Shown here one piece after another: positions 52,861 to 61,515 of a stretch of DNA of 64,000 bases (positions within the stretch are counted from its first letter, which is position 1; each line of letters starts with the position of its first letter). Source of the DNA: Microbacterium sp. LWH7-1.2. Its GTDB lineage: Bacteria; Actinomycetota; Actinomycetes; Actinomycetales; Microbacteriaceae. The position numbers and the translations under genes are program-made. The notes under the pieces were generated by a model. It did no database searches, was not told the DNA's origin, and saw only the letters and a list, made by a program, of their open reading frames with translations. Where the stretch lies: positions 2,108,001 to 2,172,000 of the forward strand of contig NZ_CP151637.1 of NCBI RefSeq assembly GCF_038397755.1, in the 5' to 3' direction.

Positions 52861-53718
52861 ATGAGCGCGCGGCTGAGCGTGGTCATCCCGGCGCACGACG
52901 AAGGCGCGGTGATCGACCGCGTGCTGGGCGCGCTGTGCGCATCCAGCAGGCGGGACGAGTTCGAGATCGTCGTCGCGGCCAACGGCTGCACCGACGACAC
53001 CGTCTCGCGGGCGCGTTCGTACGACGGTGTGCACGTGGTGGAGACACCTCGCGCGTCGAAGGTCGCGGCTCTGCAGGCCGGCGACGACGCGGCATCCGTC
53101 TTCCCACGCGCGTACATCGACGCCGATGTGCTGATCGACCCCGATGCGCTCGTGGCCCTCGCCGATGCGCTCGACGAGCCTGGCGTCGAGGTCGCATCGC
53201 CCCGGCTGCACGTCGACACGTCCGGGGCGTCGTGGCTGGTGCGCCAGCACTACCGCATCTGGGAGCTCAGCGACTACCGCCGCCGCGGCCACATCGGGTC
53301 GGGGGTGTATGCGATGACGAGGGCGGGCCGCGCGCGGTTCGACGCGTGGCCCGATGTCATCGCCGACGACCGCTTCGTGCAGCAGCTGTTCGCGCCCGCC
53401 GAGCGCGCGACGCTCGCCGACCACTCGTTCAGCGTGCGCTCCGCCGCCGACATGCGCGCGCACCTGCGCCGCTCCGTGCGCATCGCGCGCGGCAACCGCG
53501 AACTGCCCGACCTCGTGCAGCACGAGGATGCCGCGCGGCCGACGGCAGGTACTCGCGGCGGGCTGGCGAGGCGCGTCGCGGGGCGACCGGGCCTGTGGGT
53601 GCCCTTCGCCGTCTACTGCGTGAGCTGGACACTTCCGAACGTGCTCGCCCGCCGCGACATCGCCCGCGCGCGCACATCGACCTGGAACCGCGACGACACG
53701 AGCCGGGTGGTGGCATGA
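52861..53718 (+). CDS. GT2-family glycosyltransferase
   Basis: A 285-residue enzyme with the standard start RLSVVIPAHDEGAVIDRVLGAL and the metal-binding DXD in YIDADVLIDPDALV. HIGSGVYAMTRAGRARF and VIADDRFVQQLF supply the acceptor-side aspartates. A hydrophobic C-terminal segment (LWVPFAVYCVSWTLPNVLA) could hold it to the membrane. Its stop overlaps the next ATG (ATGA). The layout resembles dolichol-phosphate-mannose-synthase-like proteins without the multi-helix tail. Donor unknown. Confidence 0.92.
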   Translation: MSARLSVVIPAHDEGAVIDRVLGALCASSRRDEFEIVVAANGCTDDTVSRARSYDGVHVVETPRASKVAALQAGDDAASVFPRAYIDADVLIDPDALVALADALDEPGVEVASPRLHVDTSGASWLVRQHYRIWELSDYRRRGHIGSGVYAMTRAGRARFDAWPDVIADDRFVQQLFAPAERATLADHSFSVRSAADMRAHLRRSVRIARGNRELPDLVQHEDAARPTAGTRGGLARRVAGRPGLWVPFAVYCVSWTLPNVLARRDIARARTSTWNRDDTSRVVA

Positions 53719-54581
53719 CAAGAAGACGCACAGCGACGATCGTGACGATCGGACTCCTCCTGGGGGTTCTCACCGCCTGCGCGGCGGCACCCCTGCCGGA
53801 GCCGGTCGACCTCGCGGAGCTCGAGACGAGTCCGGGGATCGGGGACGTCACGACGATCGGCGCCCTCGGAGACTCGATGACCCTCGGGGTGAACGCCTGC
53901 GCCGAGCCCGGCCGTTGCATGGCGGCGAGCTGGGCGACCGGAGACGACCCCGCCGTCGGCTCGATCGCGATGCGCGTCGGCGCGGCGTCGGGCGCCGTTC
54001 CCGAAACGGTCAACTCCGCGAAGGACGGCGGCACCGTCGCCGACGCGGTCGCCCGCGTCGACGAGGTGATCGCCGCCCGGCCTCAGCTCGTGGTCGTGCT
54101 GCTCGGCGGCAACGACGTGTGCGATGCCGACGTCGACGGCATGACGAGCGTCGACGACTTCCGCGCGTCGTACACGGCGCTGCTGGCCGCGCTGAGCGAG
54201 GGCCTCCCCGACGCCCGCGTGCTCGCGCTGTCGATCCCCGACCTGTACCACCTGTGGGAGGTCGGCCGCGACGACGAGGGCACCCGGCAGATCTGGGACA
54301 GCAGCCCGTCGTGCAGCAACCTGCTGGGCGACGCCGCCGCGACCGACGCGGCCGCCACAGAGCGGCGCGACGCCGTCGCCGCCCGCACGGTCGAGCTCAA
54401 CGCGGTCATCGCCGAGGTCTGCGCGGCCGACAGCGCCTGCACCTCGGACGGCGGCGCCGTCTTCGACTACGAATTCTCGCCCGCGGAGATCTCGGCGATC
54501 GACCACTTCCACCCGTCGGTGGCGGGCCAGCAGGTCATCGCCGAGATCGCCTGGAACGCCCTCGTGGAGGCCGCACCATGA
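53715..54581 (+). CDS. SGNH/GDSL hydrolase lipoprotein
   Basis: The ATG at 53715 overlaps the previous stop, giving 288 residues. Lipobox LTAC ends at C22, so the mature protein is anchored outside. SGNH blocks are in order: GALGDSMTLG (nucleophile S54), a glycine in block II, LLGGNDVC (block III Asn) and DHFHPS (block V Asp/His). Family members remove acyl or acetyl groups from esters. In this operon it may trim or edit O-acyl groups on the polysaccharide, opposite to the acyltransferases of the region; that is inference. Confidence 0.92.
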   Translation: MTRRRTATIVTIGLLLGVLTACAAAPLPEPVDLAELETSPGIGDVTTIGALGDSMTLGVNACAEPGRCMAASWATGDDPAVGSIAMRVGAASGAVPETVNSAKDGGTVADAVARVDEVIAARPQLVVVLLGGNDVCDADVDGMTSVDDFRASYTALLAALSEGLPDARVLALSIPDLYHLWEVGRDDEGTRQIWDSSPSCSNLLGDAAATDAAATERRDAVAARTVELNAVIAEVCAADSACTSDGGAVFDYEFSPAEISAIDHFHPSVAGQQVIAEIAWNALVEAAP

Positions 54582-55522
54582 CCACGCTCCTCGTCGCGAT
54601 CTCGGGCGGCCACCTCACGCAACTCACGATGCTCGCGCCGCGCGTCGCCGACGGCGACGACGTCGTGTGGCTCACCGACGACACCGCGCAGAGCCGGTCG
54701 CTGCTCGAGGGACAGACCGTCTACCATGTGCCCACCCGGCCGCCGCGCGACTACGCCGGCGTCATGCGCGACACGGGCATCGCCCTGCAGGCGATGAAGC
54801 AGCACAGGGTCGACCGCGTCATCAGCACCGGCGCCCAGATCGCCCTGTCGGCGCTCGTGCCCGCGTCGGCGCGACGCCTGCCGTTCACCTACATCGAGAG
54901 CGCCACACGTGTCACCGGCATCTCGGCGACCGGCAAGGTGATGGAACGGGTGCCGTGGGTCGACCGGTACGTGCAGTACCCGCACGCGGTCAACTCCCGC
55001 TGGCGCTACGCGCTGTCGGTGTTCGACGGCTTCCGCGTCGAACCCGTCGACGACCCCGCGCCGATCCGCCGGGCAGTGGTCACGGTCGGAGGCAACGGCG
55101 ACTTCGGGTACCGCCGGCTCGTCGACGGCGCCCGCGCCGCGCTCGACGACCTGGACGGCGACGTCGAGACCCTGTGGCAGGTGGGTGCGACCGACGTGTC
55201 GGACCTTCCCCTCGACGCCGTCGCGTCGCTGCCGTCGAGCGAGCTCGGCGCGGCGCTGCGGCAGGCGGACGTCGTGATCGGACACGCCGGCACGGGCACC
55301 GCGCTGGCCGCGCTCTCCGCCGGGAAGGTGCCGGTGCTCGCCCCGCGCTCGGTCGAACACGGCGAGCACGTCGACGCCCACCAGCAGGATCTCGCGCGGT
55401 TCCTCGGGGACCGGGGGCTCGCCGTGGTGTGCGATGCGGACGCGATCCGCCCGTCCACCCTCGACACCGCGCGGCGCTGGCGCGCCGTCCGATCCGAAGA
55501 CCTCGCACCCGTGCCGCTCTGA
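54578..55522 (+). CDS. Glycosyltransferase of the MurG/Alg13-Alg14-like type
   Basis: Translation is coupled to the preceding gene (ATGA overlap); 314 residues. The N-terminal half, MTTLLVAISGGHLTQLTML, and STGAQIALSALVPA with TYIESATR resemble Alg14/PssD-type acceptor domains. The C-terminal half has ADVVIGHAGTGTALAALSAGKVPVL, the UDP-sugar binding motif of GT28/Alg13. A fused form of these two subunits, often split in other bacteria, is therefore present. These enzymes add a second sugar on a lipid-linked monosaccharide. Confidence 0.88.
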   Translation: MTTLLVAISGGHLTQLTMLAPRVADGDDVVWLTDDTAQSRSLLEGQTVYHVPTRPPRDYAGVMRDTGIALQAMKQHRVDRVISTGAQIALSALVPASARRLPFTYIESATRVTGISATGKVMERVPWVDRYVQYPHAVNSRWRYALSVFDGFRVEPVDDPAPIRRAVVTVGGNGDFGYRRLVDGARAALDDLDGDVETLWQVGATDVSDLPLDAVASLPSSELGAALRQADVVIGHAGTGTALAALSAGKVPVLAPRSVEHGEHVDAHQQDLARFLGDRGLAVVCDADAIRPSTLDTARRWRAVRSEDLAPVPL

Positions 55523-55565
55523 GCCCCGCATCGCGCCGCGACAGCATCCTTGAGGAGGGCAGCAC

Positions 55566-56549
55566 GTGCAGACCCCCGACGTCACCGTCGTCATCGTCAA
55601 CTACGAGACCCGCGACGACACCATCGCCTGCGTCGCGTCGGTGCTCGAGCACGCCGGTCGCCTCGACGAGCAGGTGGTCGTGGTCGACAACGGCTCGCGT
55701 GACGGCAGCGCGGCCGCGCTGCGCGCGGCGCACCCCGGGATCGACGTGATCGAGGCCGGAGAGAACCTCGGCTTCGCCCGCGCTGTCAACCGCGGCGTCT
55801 CCGTCGCCCGCGGAGAGTTCGTGCTGCTGCTCAACCCCGACGCGGTCATGCTCGAGAACTCGCTCCCCCGGCTGATCGCCTTCGCCCGCGAGAACCCGCA
55901 GTACGGCATCGTCGGCGGCCGCACACTGCGTGAGGATCTCACACTGGAGCCGTCGTCGTGCTGGGGTGCCCCGACGCTCTGGTCGCTCACCATGTACGCG
56001 ACGATGCTGTCGACCGTCTTCCGGCGCTCTCGCCTGTTCGACCCGGAGTCACTGGGCTCGTGGCAGCGCGACACGATCCGCGAGGTGCCGATCATCACCG
56101 GATGCCTGCTGCTCATCCGCCGCGACGACTTCGCAGCACTGGGCGGCATGGACGAGGACTTCTTCCTCTATGGCGAGGACGCCGAGTTCAGCATGCGGGC
56201 GGCCGCCCGGGGTATGGCCCGGGTCGTGTATCCGCCGGCAGCGATCATCCACACGGTGGGCGGGTCGTCAGCGGGCTCCTCGAAGGGCTCCATGGTGCTG
56301 GCGGGCAAGGTCACGTACCTGGAGAAGACCTGGTCACCCCGGCGGGCCGCGATGGGCGTGCTGCTGCTGAAGGCCGGCGTCGCCGTGCGCGCGGGGCTCG
56401 AGGCCCTGACACGGCGGCCGAACCGGCCGTGGTCGACGGTCTGGCGCCGGCGCGCCGACTGGGGCTCGGGCTACCCGCACGCCGAGGCGGCGCTGTTCGG
56501 CCGCCCGCTGCCGGAGCCCGCAGCCGCCAGTTCTCCCCCCGCGCGTTGA
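55566..56549 (+). CDS. GT2-family glycosyltransferase, WbbL/rhamnosyltransferase-like
   Basis: A 327-residue enzyme starting with GTG after TTGAGGAGG. It has DVTVVIVNYETRDDTIACVAS, VVVDNGSRDGSA, LNPDAVM (DXD equivalent) and MDEDFFLYGEDAEFSMRAA (catalytic ED motif), as in rhamnosyltransferases of polysaccharide clusters. The last codons are CGT-TGA, formed by the first bases of a degenerate type-A repeat (56544 onward), so the stop and the final arginine come from the repeat. Rhamnose as donor is a guess from subfamily likeness; no rhamnose synthesis genes are seen here. Confidence 0.92.
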   Translation: MQTPDVTVVIVNYETRDDTIACVASVLEHAGRLDEQVVVVDNGSRDGSAAALRAAHPGIDVIEAGENLGFARAVNRGVSVARGEFVLLLNPDAVMLENSLPRLIAFARENPQYGIVGGRTLREDLTLEPSSCWGAPTLWSLTMYATMLSTVFRRSRLFDPESLGSWQRDTIREVPIITGCLLLIRRDDFAALGGMDEDFFLYGEDAEFSMRAAARGMARVVYPPAAIIHTVGGSSAGSSKGSMVLAGKVTYLEKTWSPRRAAMGVLLLKAGVAVRAGLEALTRRPNRPWSTVWRRRADWGSGYPHAEAALFGRPLPEPAAASSPPAR

Positions 56550-57285
56550 GCGGGGGCTCTCGGGCGCCCGCATTCGCTCGGGCCGGAGTCTCCCCCGGGT
56601 GTGGCGCGTTTCGACTCGCTCGTACCTCGCTCGCTCAACGACCGGAGGCCGGAGTACCGCTCGTTGAGCGGAGGGCGCTCCAGCGCCCGCAGTCGAAACG
56701 CCCCGGGGTGTGCGCCGGGTGCGGCGCGTTTCGACTCGCTCGTACCTCGCTCGCTCAACGACCGAGTCGCATACGGGAGCGTCGGGGCCGGGGTGTGCGC
56801 CGGGCGCGGCGCGTTTCGACTCGCTCGTACCTCGCTCGCTCAACGACCGAGTCGCATACGGGAGCGTCGGGGCCGGGGTGTGCGCCGGGCGCGGCGCGTT
56901 TCGACTCGCTCGTACCTCGCTCGCTCAACGACCGGCAAAAGGAGAGCGCACTCCCCTACCCCGCTCGTTGAGCGGAGGGCGCTCTAGCGCCCGCAGTCGA
57001 AACGCCCCCGGGCTTGCGCCGGGCGCGGCGCGTTTCGACTCGCTCGTACCTCGCTCGCTCAACGACCGAGTCGCATACGGGAGCGTCGGGGCCGGGGTGT
57101 GCGCCGGGCGCGGCGCGTTCGACTCGCTCGTACCTCGCTCGCTCAACGACCGGCAAAGGGAAAGGGACCGCCTTACCCCGCGCTCGTGCTCGGGCGGGCG
57201 TCTCTCCCGGGTGCGGCGCGTTTCGACTCGCTCGTACCTCGCTCGCTCAACGACCGAGTTGTACCGGTCGTTGAGCGGAGGGCGG
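56544..57285. repeat. Second repeat array (7 type-B, 2 full and 2 damaged type-A)
   Basis: Type-B copies (inverted) start at 56607, 56727, 56811, 56897, 57031, 57115 and 57220; all carry GTACCTC cores in place of GTTCCTC. Type-A copies are at 56660-56698 and 56964-57004, with damaged ones at 56544 and 57267. An 84-86-bp higher unit, beginning GAGTCGCATACGGGAGCGTC and ending with a B copy, occurs at about 56764, 56848 and 57068. The B copy at 57115 has lost one T of the TTT. The array fills the gap between two glycosyltransferase genes, with no gene inside. Confidence 0.96.
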
Positions 57286-57301
57286 CCGTGCGGATGATGT
57301 T

Positions 57302-57355
57302 CTCTCGCCGAGTGCACATGATCCCTACGCGCACAACGTGTGGTCTCGGCGAGAG
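57302..57355 (-). terminator. Inverted repeat after the GT4 gene, possible terminator
   Basis: CTCTCGCCGAG (57302-57312) pairs perfectly with 57345-57355 around a 32-base loop, with weaker pairing extending outward (ATGATGT / ACATGAT). It is 44 bases after the GT4 stop on the minus strand. No T tract follows, so it may be a binding site instead. Confidence 0.35.
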
Positions 57356-57398
57356 CACATGATGTGAACGCGGGTGCGGGCGGCGCCAGCGGCGACGC

Positions 57399-58583
57399 CT
57401 AGGCCGAGACCCTCGCCCCGTCGGCTCGCTCGGAGTCCGGCGCGGCGGCGGAGGCCGAGGGCGCAGCATCCGTTCCGCCCAGCACCCACGTACGCACCGA
57501 CCCGATGAAGCGGGAGATGTCGAACTCGGCGGCGCGTGCCCGGGCCGCGGCCGGGTCGATGCGGTCGAGACCTGCCACCGCCGCGGCGAGGTCGACCGGG
57601 TCGTCGGGGTCGACCGTGAAGCCGGTCACGCCGTCGAGCACCGACTCGGCGGCGCCGCCCACGCGGTTGACGATGACAGGGCATCCGGCGGCCATCGCCT
57701 CGACGGGGATGATGCCGAAGTCCTCGACCGGCGGGAACACGAACGCGAGGGCACGCTGGAACAGCGCCCGCATGAGGGCGTCCGAGACGAACCCCAGCAT
57801 GTGCACGGGCACCGACGCCGACTCGGCGAGCGCCCGCAGGTAATCGCGCTCCGGTCCGGTGCCGGCCACGACCACGGGAACCCCCAGCCGATCGCCCATC
57901 CGGATCACGGCGTCGTGGCGCTTGTACGGCACCAGGCGCGAGGCGGCCATCAGGAAGCCGCGCTCGGGAAGCGCCTCGAGCACCGCAGCCTCCTCGGCGG
58001 TGAGCGCCTGGGCCCAGTCGCCGCCCTCGATGATCTCGTGCGCCTTCACCGGCGGGTGGATCACCCGGGCGTCGCGCCCCCACGAGCGGAGGATGCGGCG
58101 GCGCACGAACTCGCTGTTCGCCGCCAGATCGCCGGCGTGCCGGGCTGCTCCGCGGTCGACGCGCTTCAGCAGGCCGCGGGCGGCGGCGAGTGCCGGCGAG
58201 CTCCCCCGCCCGTCGAGCTCGGGCTCCCACAGGTAGCGCGCGGGCGAGTGCACGTACGAGAACTTGGGGACGCCGTCACGGCGCGTGCCGAAGTCGCAGT
58301 GATGCGCGAACACGTAGCTGCTGGTGAGCACCCAATCCGGCCGCGACCCCACCTTCGCCGCGCGCCACGTCGCGGGCATCAGGGGCAGCCCCATCGCCTT
58401 GTGGTGGCGCAGCGGCGTGCGCGCCATCCACGACTCGCTGACGGTGCTGCGCGGGAACCGCTCGCCGTCGTCGCTCCAGAGCGCGAACATCCGCGAGTCG
58501 GGCAGCGCCACCCGAAAGGCGTCGAGCACCTGTTCGGCGCCGCCCGAGCGTTCGATCCATTCCTGAACGATGAGACCAGACAT
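57399..58583 (-). CDS. GT4-family glycosyltransferase
   Basis: A 394-residue GT-B enzyme. The N-terminus VQEWIERSGGAEQVLDAF is the glycine-rich acceptor-side loop; FLMAASRLVPYKRHDAVIRM is the KR region for donor phosphate, and EDFGIIPVEAMAAGCPVIVN is the E-x7-E donor motif. SYVHSPARYLWEP resembles mannosyltransferases such as WbaZ-like proteins. It is 27 bases downstream of the second phosphoglycosyl transferase gene on the same strand and could add the next sugar. Donor specificity is not certain. Confidence 0.93.
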   Translation of the reverse strand: MSGLIVQEWIERSGGAEQVLDAFRVALPDSRMFALWSDDGERFPRSTVSESWMARTPLRHHKAMGLPLMPATWRAAKVGSRPDWVLTSSYVFAHHCDFGTRRDGVPKFSYVHSPARYLWEPELDGRGSSPALAAARGLLKRVDRGAARHAGDLAANSEFVRRRILRSWGRDARVIHPPVKAHEIIEGGDWAQALTAEEAAVLEALPERGFLMAASRLVPYKRHDAVIRMGDRLGVPVVVAGTGPERDYLRALAESASVPVHMLGFVSDALMRALFQRALAFVFPPVEDFGIIPVEAMAAGCPVIVNRVGGAAESVLDGVTGFTVDPDDPVDLAAAVAGLDRIDPAAARARAAEFDISRFIGSVRTWVLGGTDAAPSASAAAPDSERADGARVSA

Positions 58584-58610
58584 GAGTGCTACGACCTCTC
58601 GGGTGAGGAT

Positions 58611-60137
58611 TCAGTAGGCGCCGTCGCTGTGGAGGACGGCTTTGACGGTCTTCGCGAGCACGACGATGTCTCCGGTGATGGACCAGTTCTCGACGTAGTA
58701 CAGATCGAGCCGGACGCTGTCCTCCCACGAGAGGTTGGAGCGGCCGTTGACCTGCCAGAGCCCGGTGATGCCCGGGCGGGTGAGCAGCCGGCGACTGACC
58801 GGGCCCTCGTACTGCTCGACCTCGCTCGGCAGTGGCGGGCGCGGGCCGACGAGGCTCATGTCGCCGCGCAGCACGTTCCACAGCTGCGGCAGCTCGTCGA
58901 GCGAGTACGCACGGAGGAAGCGGCCGGTACGGGTGACGCGGGGGTCGTCCTTCATCTTGAACAGCACCCCGTTTCCTTCGTCGAGCGCGCGCAGCTGCGC
59001 CAACCGCTCCTCGGCGTCGACGACCATCGACCGGAACTTGAGCATCGTGAACCGGGTTCCGTGGGCTCCGACGCGCTCCTGCCGGAAGATCACGGGGCCG
59101 GGGCTGTCGAGCCGCACCGCCAGCGCGATGGCGGCGAACACCGGCGACAGCAGCAGCAGGGCGACCGTGACGATCGACACGTCGAACAGCCGCTTCACCA
59201 CGTGGCTGTAGCCCGAGTAGCGCGGCAGGTCGACATGGACCATGGGCAGGCCGTTGATGGGCCGCATGTGGATGCGCGGACCCGCGACGTCGGTGAGCCG
59301 CGACATGAGGATCAGCTCGACCTGCGAGTTCTCGAGGTCCCACCCGAGCCTGCGGATCGCGTCGTTCCCTCCGGGCAGGCTGCCCGCCACGATGACGGCC
59401 CGAGCGCGGCGATGCTTCGACACCCGCGCGACCTCGTCGAGCGGCACGAACGGCAGCACCTCGGCCCGCACGTCGACGGGATGCGCGCGGGGCTCGCCCG
59501 GCGTGCTCACCGCGATCGCGCGGTAGCCGATGCGGTAGTGGCTGCGCAGCTGCGACAGCACGCGTAGCACGTCGTCCCGTCCGCCGACGACGATCGCGCC
59601 GGTCATGCAGCGCCCCGCGCGCCGGAGCCGGTGCAGGTAGGTGCGCCACACCCCGCGGCTGACGATGAGGAGCACGAGCCCCAGCGGCAGCGCGATGGCG
59701 AGGTACCCGCGGGCCGTCTGCAGCTGCAGCAAGTAGGACACGATCGCGAAGGCGCCGAAGGTGAACAGGGTCGCCTGCAGCACGCGCTGGTACTCGACCA
59801 TGCCCGTGCCGATGTTGCGCAGCAGCCGGCTGCGGGTCGCGGCGAGCGCCACGAGCCACAGCACGACGAGCGCGACGCTGGTGAGTGCGTAGGCGGCTTC
59901 GGCCGTCCAGGCGCTGCCCACGCCGGGCCCGCGGATCGGGTCACCGAACCTCAGCAGCTGCGCCGTGAACACGGCGATCGCGATGGATGCCGCATCCGTC
60001 GCGATCATTCCCCAGGCGAGGCGCCGTCGCCAGCCCAGCCGGCGCGGCTGCGGCGCGATCTCGGCGACCGTGGAGAAGAGCTCGACCGGAGAAGCGGGTC
60101 GGGCGGTGGAGCGAAGATCGAGAAAAGCGGATGACAC
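58611..60137 (-). CDS. Phosphoglycosyl transferase initiating polysaccharide synthesis, WbaP-like (second copy)
   Basis: The GTG at 60137 follows GGGGG and gives 508 residues; upstream starts lie in the leader. Four membrane helices (from about residue 40) are followed by a Rossmann-like domain (GAIVVGGRDDVLRVL) and the catalytic domain with FTMLKFRSMVVDAEERL, YSLDELPQLWNVL and SLVGPRPPLPSEVEQY. It closely parallels the copy at 25733 but lacks the repeat-encoded tail. Two initiating enzymes suggest two different polymers or a duplicated cluster. It loads a sugar phosphate onto undecaprenyl phosphate. Confidence 0.95.
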   Translation of the reverse strand: MSSAFLDLRSTARPASPVELFSTVAEIAPQPRRLGWRRRLAWGMIATDAASIAIAVFTAQLLRFGDPIRGPGVGSAWTAEAAYALTSVALVVLWLVALAATRSRLLRNIGTGMVEYQRVLQATLFTFGAFAIVSYLLQLQTARGYLAIALPLGLVLLIVSRGVWRTYLHRLRRAGRCMTGAIVVGGRDDVLRVLSQLRSHYRIGYRAIAVSTPGEPRAHPVDVRAEVLPFVPLDEVARVSKHRRARAVIVAGSLPGGNDAIRRLGWDLENSQVELILMSRLTDVAGPRIHMRPINGLPMVHVDLPRYSGYSHVVKRLFDVSIVTVALLLLSPVFAAIALAVRLDSPGPVIFRQERVGAHGTRFTMLKFRSMVVDAEERLAQLRALDEGNGVLFKMKDDPRVTRTGRFLRAYSLDELPQLWNVLRGDMSLVGPRPPLPSEVEQYEGPVSRRLLTRPGITGLWQVNGRSNLSWEDSVRLDLYYVENWSITGDIVVLAKTVKAVLHSDGAY

Positions 60138-60266
60138 GGGCGTACCCCCAAAGAACGCAACCGAACACGCATGCCGGGGCCATCGGCCCCAGTGCCCGTC
60201 GATGCGATCCCCGCTCGCGAAGGCCACGCTAGCCGCGCGTCCGAGCCGAAGCCAGGGTCGTCACCA

Positions 60267-60303
60267 CCTGTTTACACAGGCTTCGGGCGCGTGTGACACG
60301 CGC
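60267..60303. promoter_or_regulatory. Two small palindromes upstream of the second phosphoglycosyl transferase
   Basis: CCTGTTTACACAGG (60267-60280) and GCGCGTGTGACACGCGC (60287-60303) are palindromes in the 181-base gap between the GT4 gene and the phosphoglycosyl transferase gene. The second could end the GT4 transcript or bind a regulator. GCGCGTGT also occurs in the palindrome-like GTTAACGCGCGTGTAAC at 62134-62150, before the acyl-AMP ligase gene. Confidence 0.4.
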
Positions 60304-60318
60304 GAAACACCGCGGGCG

Positions 60319-61515
60319 TCAGAGGCCGCGGGCGAGCGCGATGATCCGCTCGTGGCGGGCGGTCCACGAGTTGGCCTCGACGAATGCCACCCTCGCGGCC
60401 TCGTCGGCGGGCCCCGCCTGCAGCGCGGCGTCGACCACGTCGACGAAGTCCGTCACTGCGGGCGTGAGCCACACGCGGTCGCTGATGCCGCGGACCGGCG
60501 GCAGGTCGATCGAGAGCACCGGCAGCCCCGCCGCGAGATATTCGTAGAGCTTCAACGGGCTCATCGCCTCGGTCAGCGGTGTGCGCCGGTGCGAGACGAG
60601 CGCGAGGTCGCAGTTGCGCAGCGTCGCGATGAGCTCGGACCGCCCGACGCTGCCGTGCACGTACACATTGGCGAGCTCCCGCAGCGGTGCGATGTACGAC
60701 GCGTCGGGCAGGGGACCGAGCAGCACCGTGTGCACGTCGGGCCGCGCCCGTGCGAATTCGGCGATGCCCTCGACGTCGAGCCGGCTGTCGAGCGTGCCGA
60801 CATACACGGCGCGCGATCGCGGCACGCGGGCGAGCCAGTCGGGTTGCTTCGGCGGCGCCTGCAGCCATTCGGCGGGCTCGACGCCGTTCGGGACGACCTC
60901 GTGGGGTCCTGTCGGCTCGATCCGCTCGAGGATCTGCGCCGACACCGCGGCCACGCCGCGACCAGAGGCCGAGATGCGGCGGTACGCCTCGCGGAAGGCC
61001 GGCCAGTATTCGCTCCGCCCCGGCGAGCTCAGCCAGTCGTCGCGCGCGAAGAACGTGACGTGCCGCGTCCAGTCGAAGGGCGAGAAGCCTGCCACGAGCG
61101 GGTTGCACGTCAGCGCCACCGGGTCGCTGAGCCCCCGCCGCTGGGCTTCGCGCCGCAGCGACGCGTCGTACTCCGCGTACTCGGCCGCGACCTCCGCCGG
61201 GTCGAGTCGGTCGGAACGGCGGCGGCGGGCGGGCGAGTGGAGCCAGATCCGATCGGATGCCGGAAACCTGGCGTCGCGGTCGAGCATCGGCGACATCGCC
61301 ACGCGGGGCAGCCACCGGAACGGGTTCGCGACCACCATACGGCCGACATTCGGGCTGCGCATGAGGCTGGAGACGATGCGGTCCGGTGGACGCATCATGC
61401 CGCGTCGCACCGCGTCGGCGTAGGTCTCGAACGAGAAGGTGAACACGAAGTCGTCGGTGCCTTCGGCTGTGCTTCCGGCCACCGTGCGGTGGACGCGCGG
61501 CTCCGCTTCGGTCAC
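60319..61515 (-). CDS. Glycosyltransferase, GT4/TuaH-like
   Basis: A 398-residue protein. It has no signal or membrane segment. The C-terminal GT-B half is recognisable: RAVYVGTLDSRLDVEGIAEFA, VVPNGVEPAEW before it, and SPLKLYEYLAAGLPVLSIDLP as donor-binding segment. The N-terminal half is unusual in length and carries FTFSFETYADAVRRGMMRPP, as in TuaH-type enzymes of teichuronic acid clusters. Its ATG or GTG start overlaps the stop of the acetyltransferase gene. Donor unknown. Confidence 0.88.
   Translation of the reverse strand: MTEAEPRVHRTVAGSTAEGTDDFVFTFSFETYADAVRRGMMRPPDRIVSSLMRSPNVGRMVVANPFRWLPRVAMSPMLDRDARFPASDRIWLHSPARRRRSDRLDPAEVAAEYAEYDASLRREAQRRGLSDPVALTCNPLVAGFSPFDWTRHVTFFARDDWLSSPGRSEYWPAFREAYRRISASGRGVAAVSAQILERIEPTGPHEVVPNGVEPAEWLQAPPKQPDWLARVPRSRAVYVGTLDSRLDVEGIAEFARARPDVHTVLLGPLPDASYIAPLRELANVYVHGSVGRSELIATLRNCDLALVSHRRTPLTEAMSPLKLYEYLAAGLPVLSIDLPPVRGISDRVWLTPAVTDFVDVVDAALQAGPADEAARVAFVEANSWTARHERIIALARGL

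Noticed and set aside
42794..57285. Insertion sequence remnants
   Set aside because: No transposase gene, no terminal inverted repeats of a longer element and no target duplications are visible; the units are only 34-39 bp.
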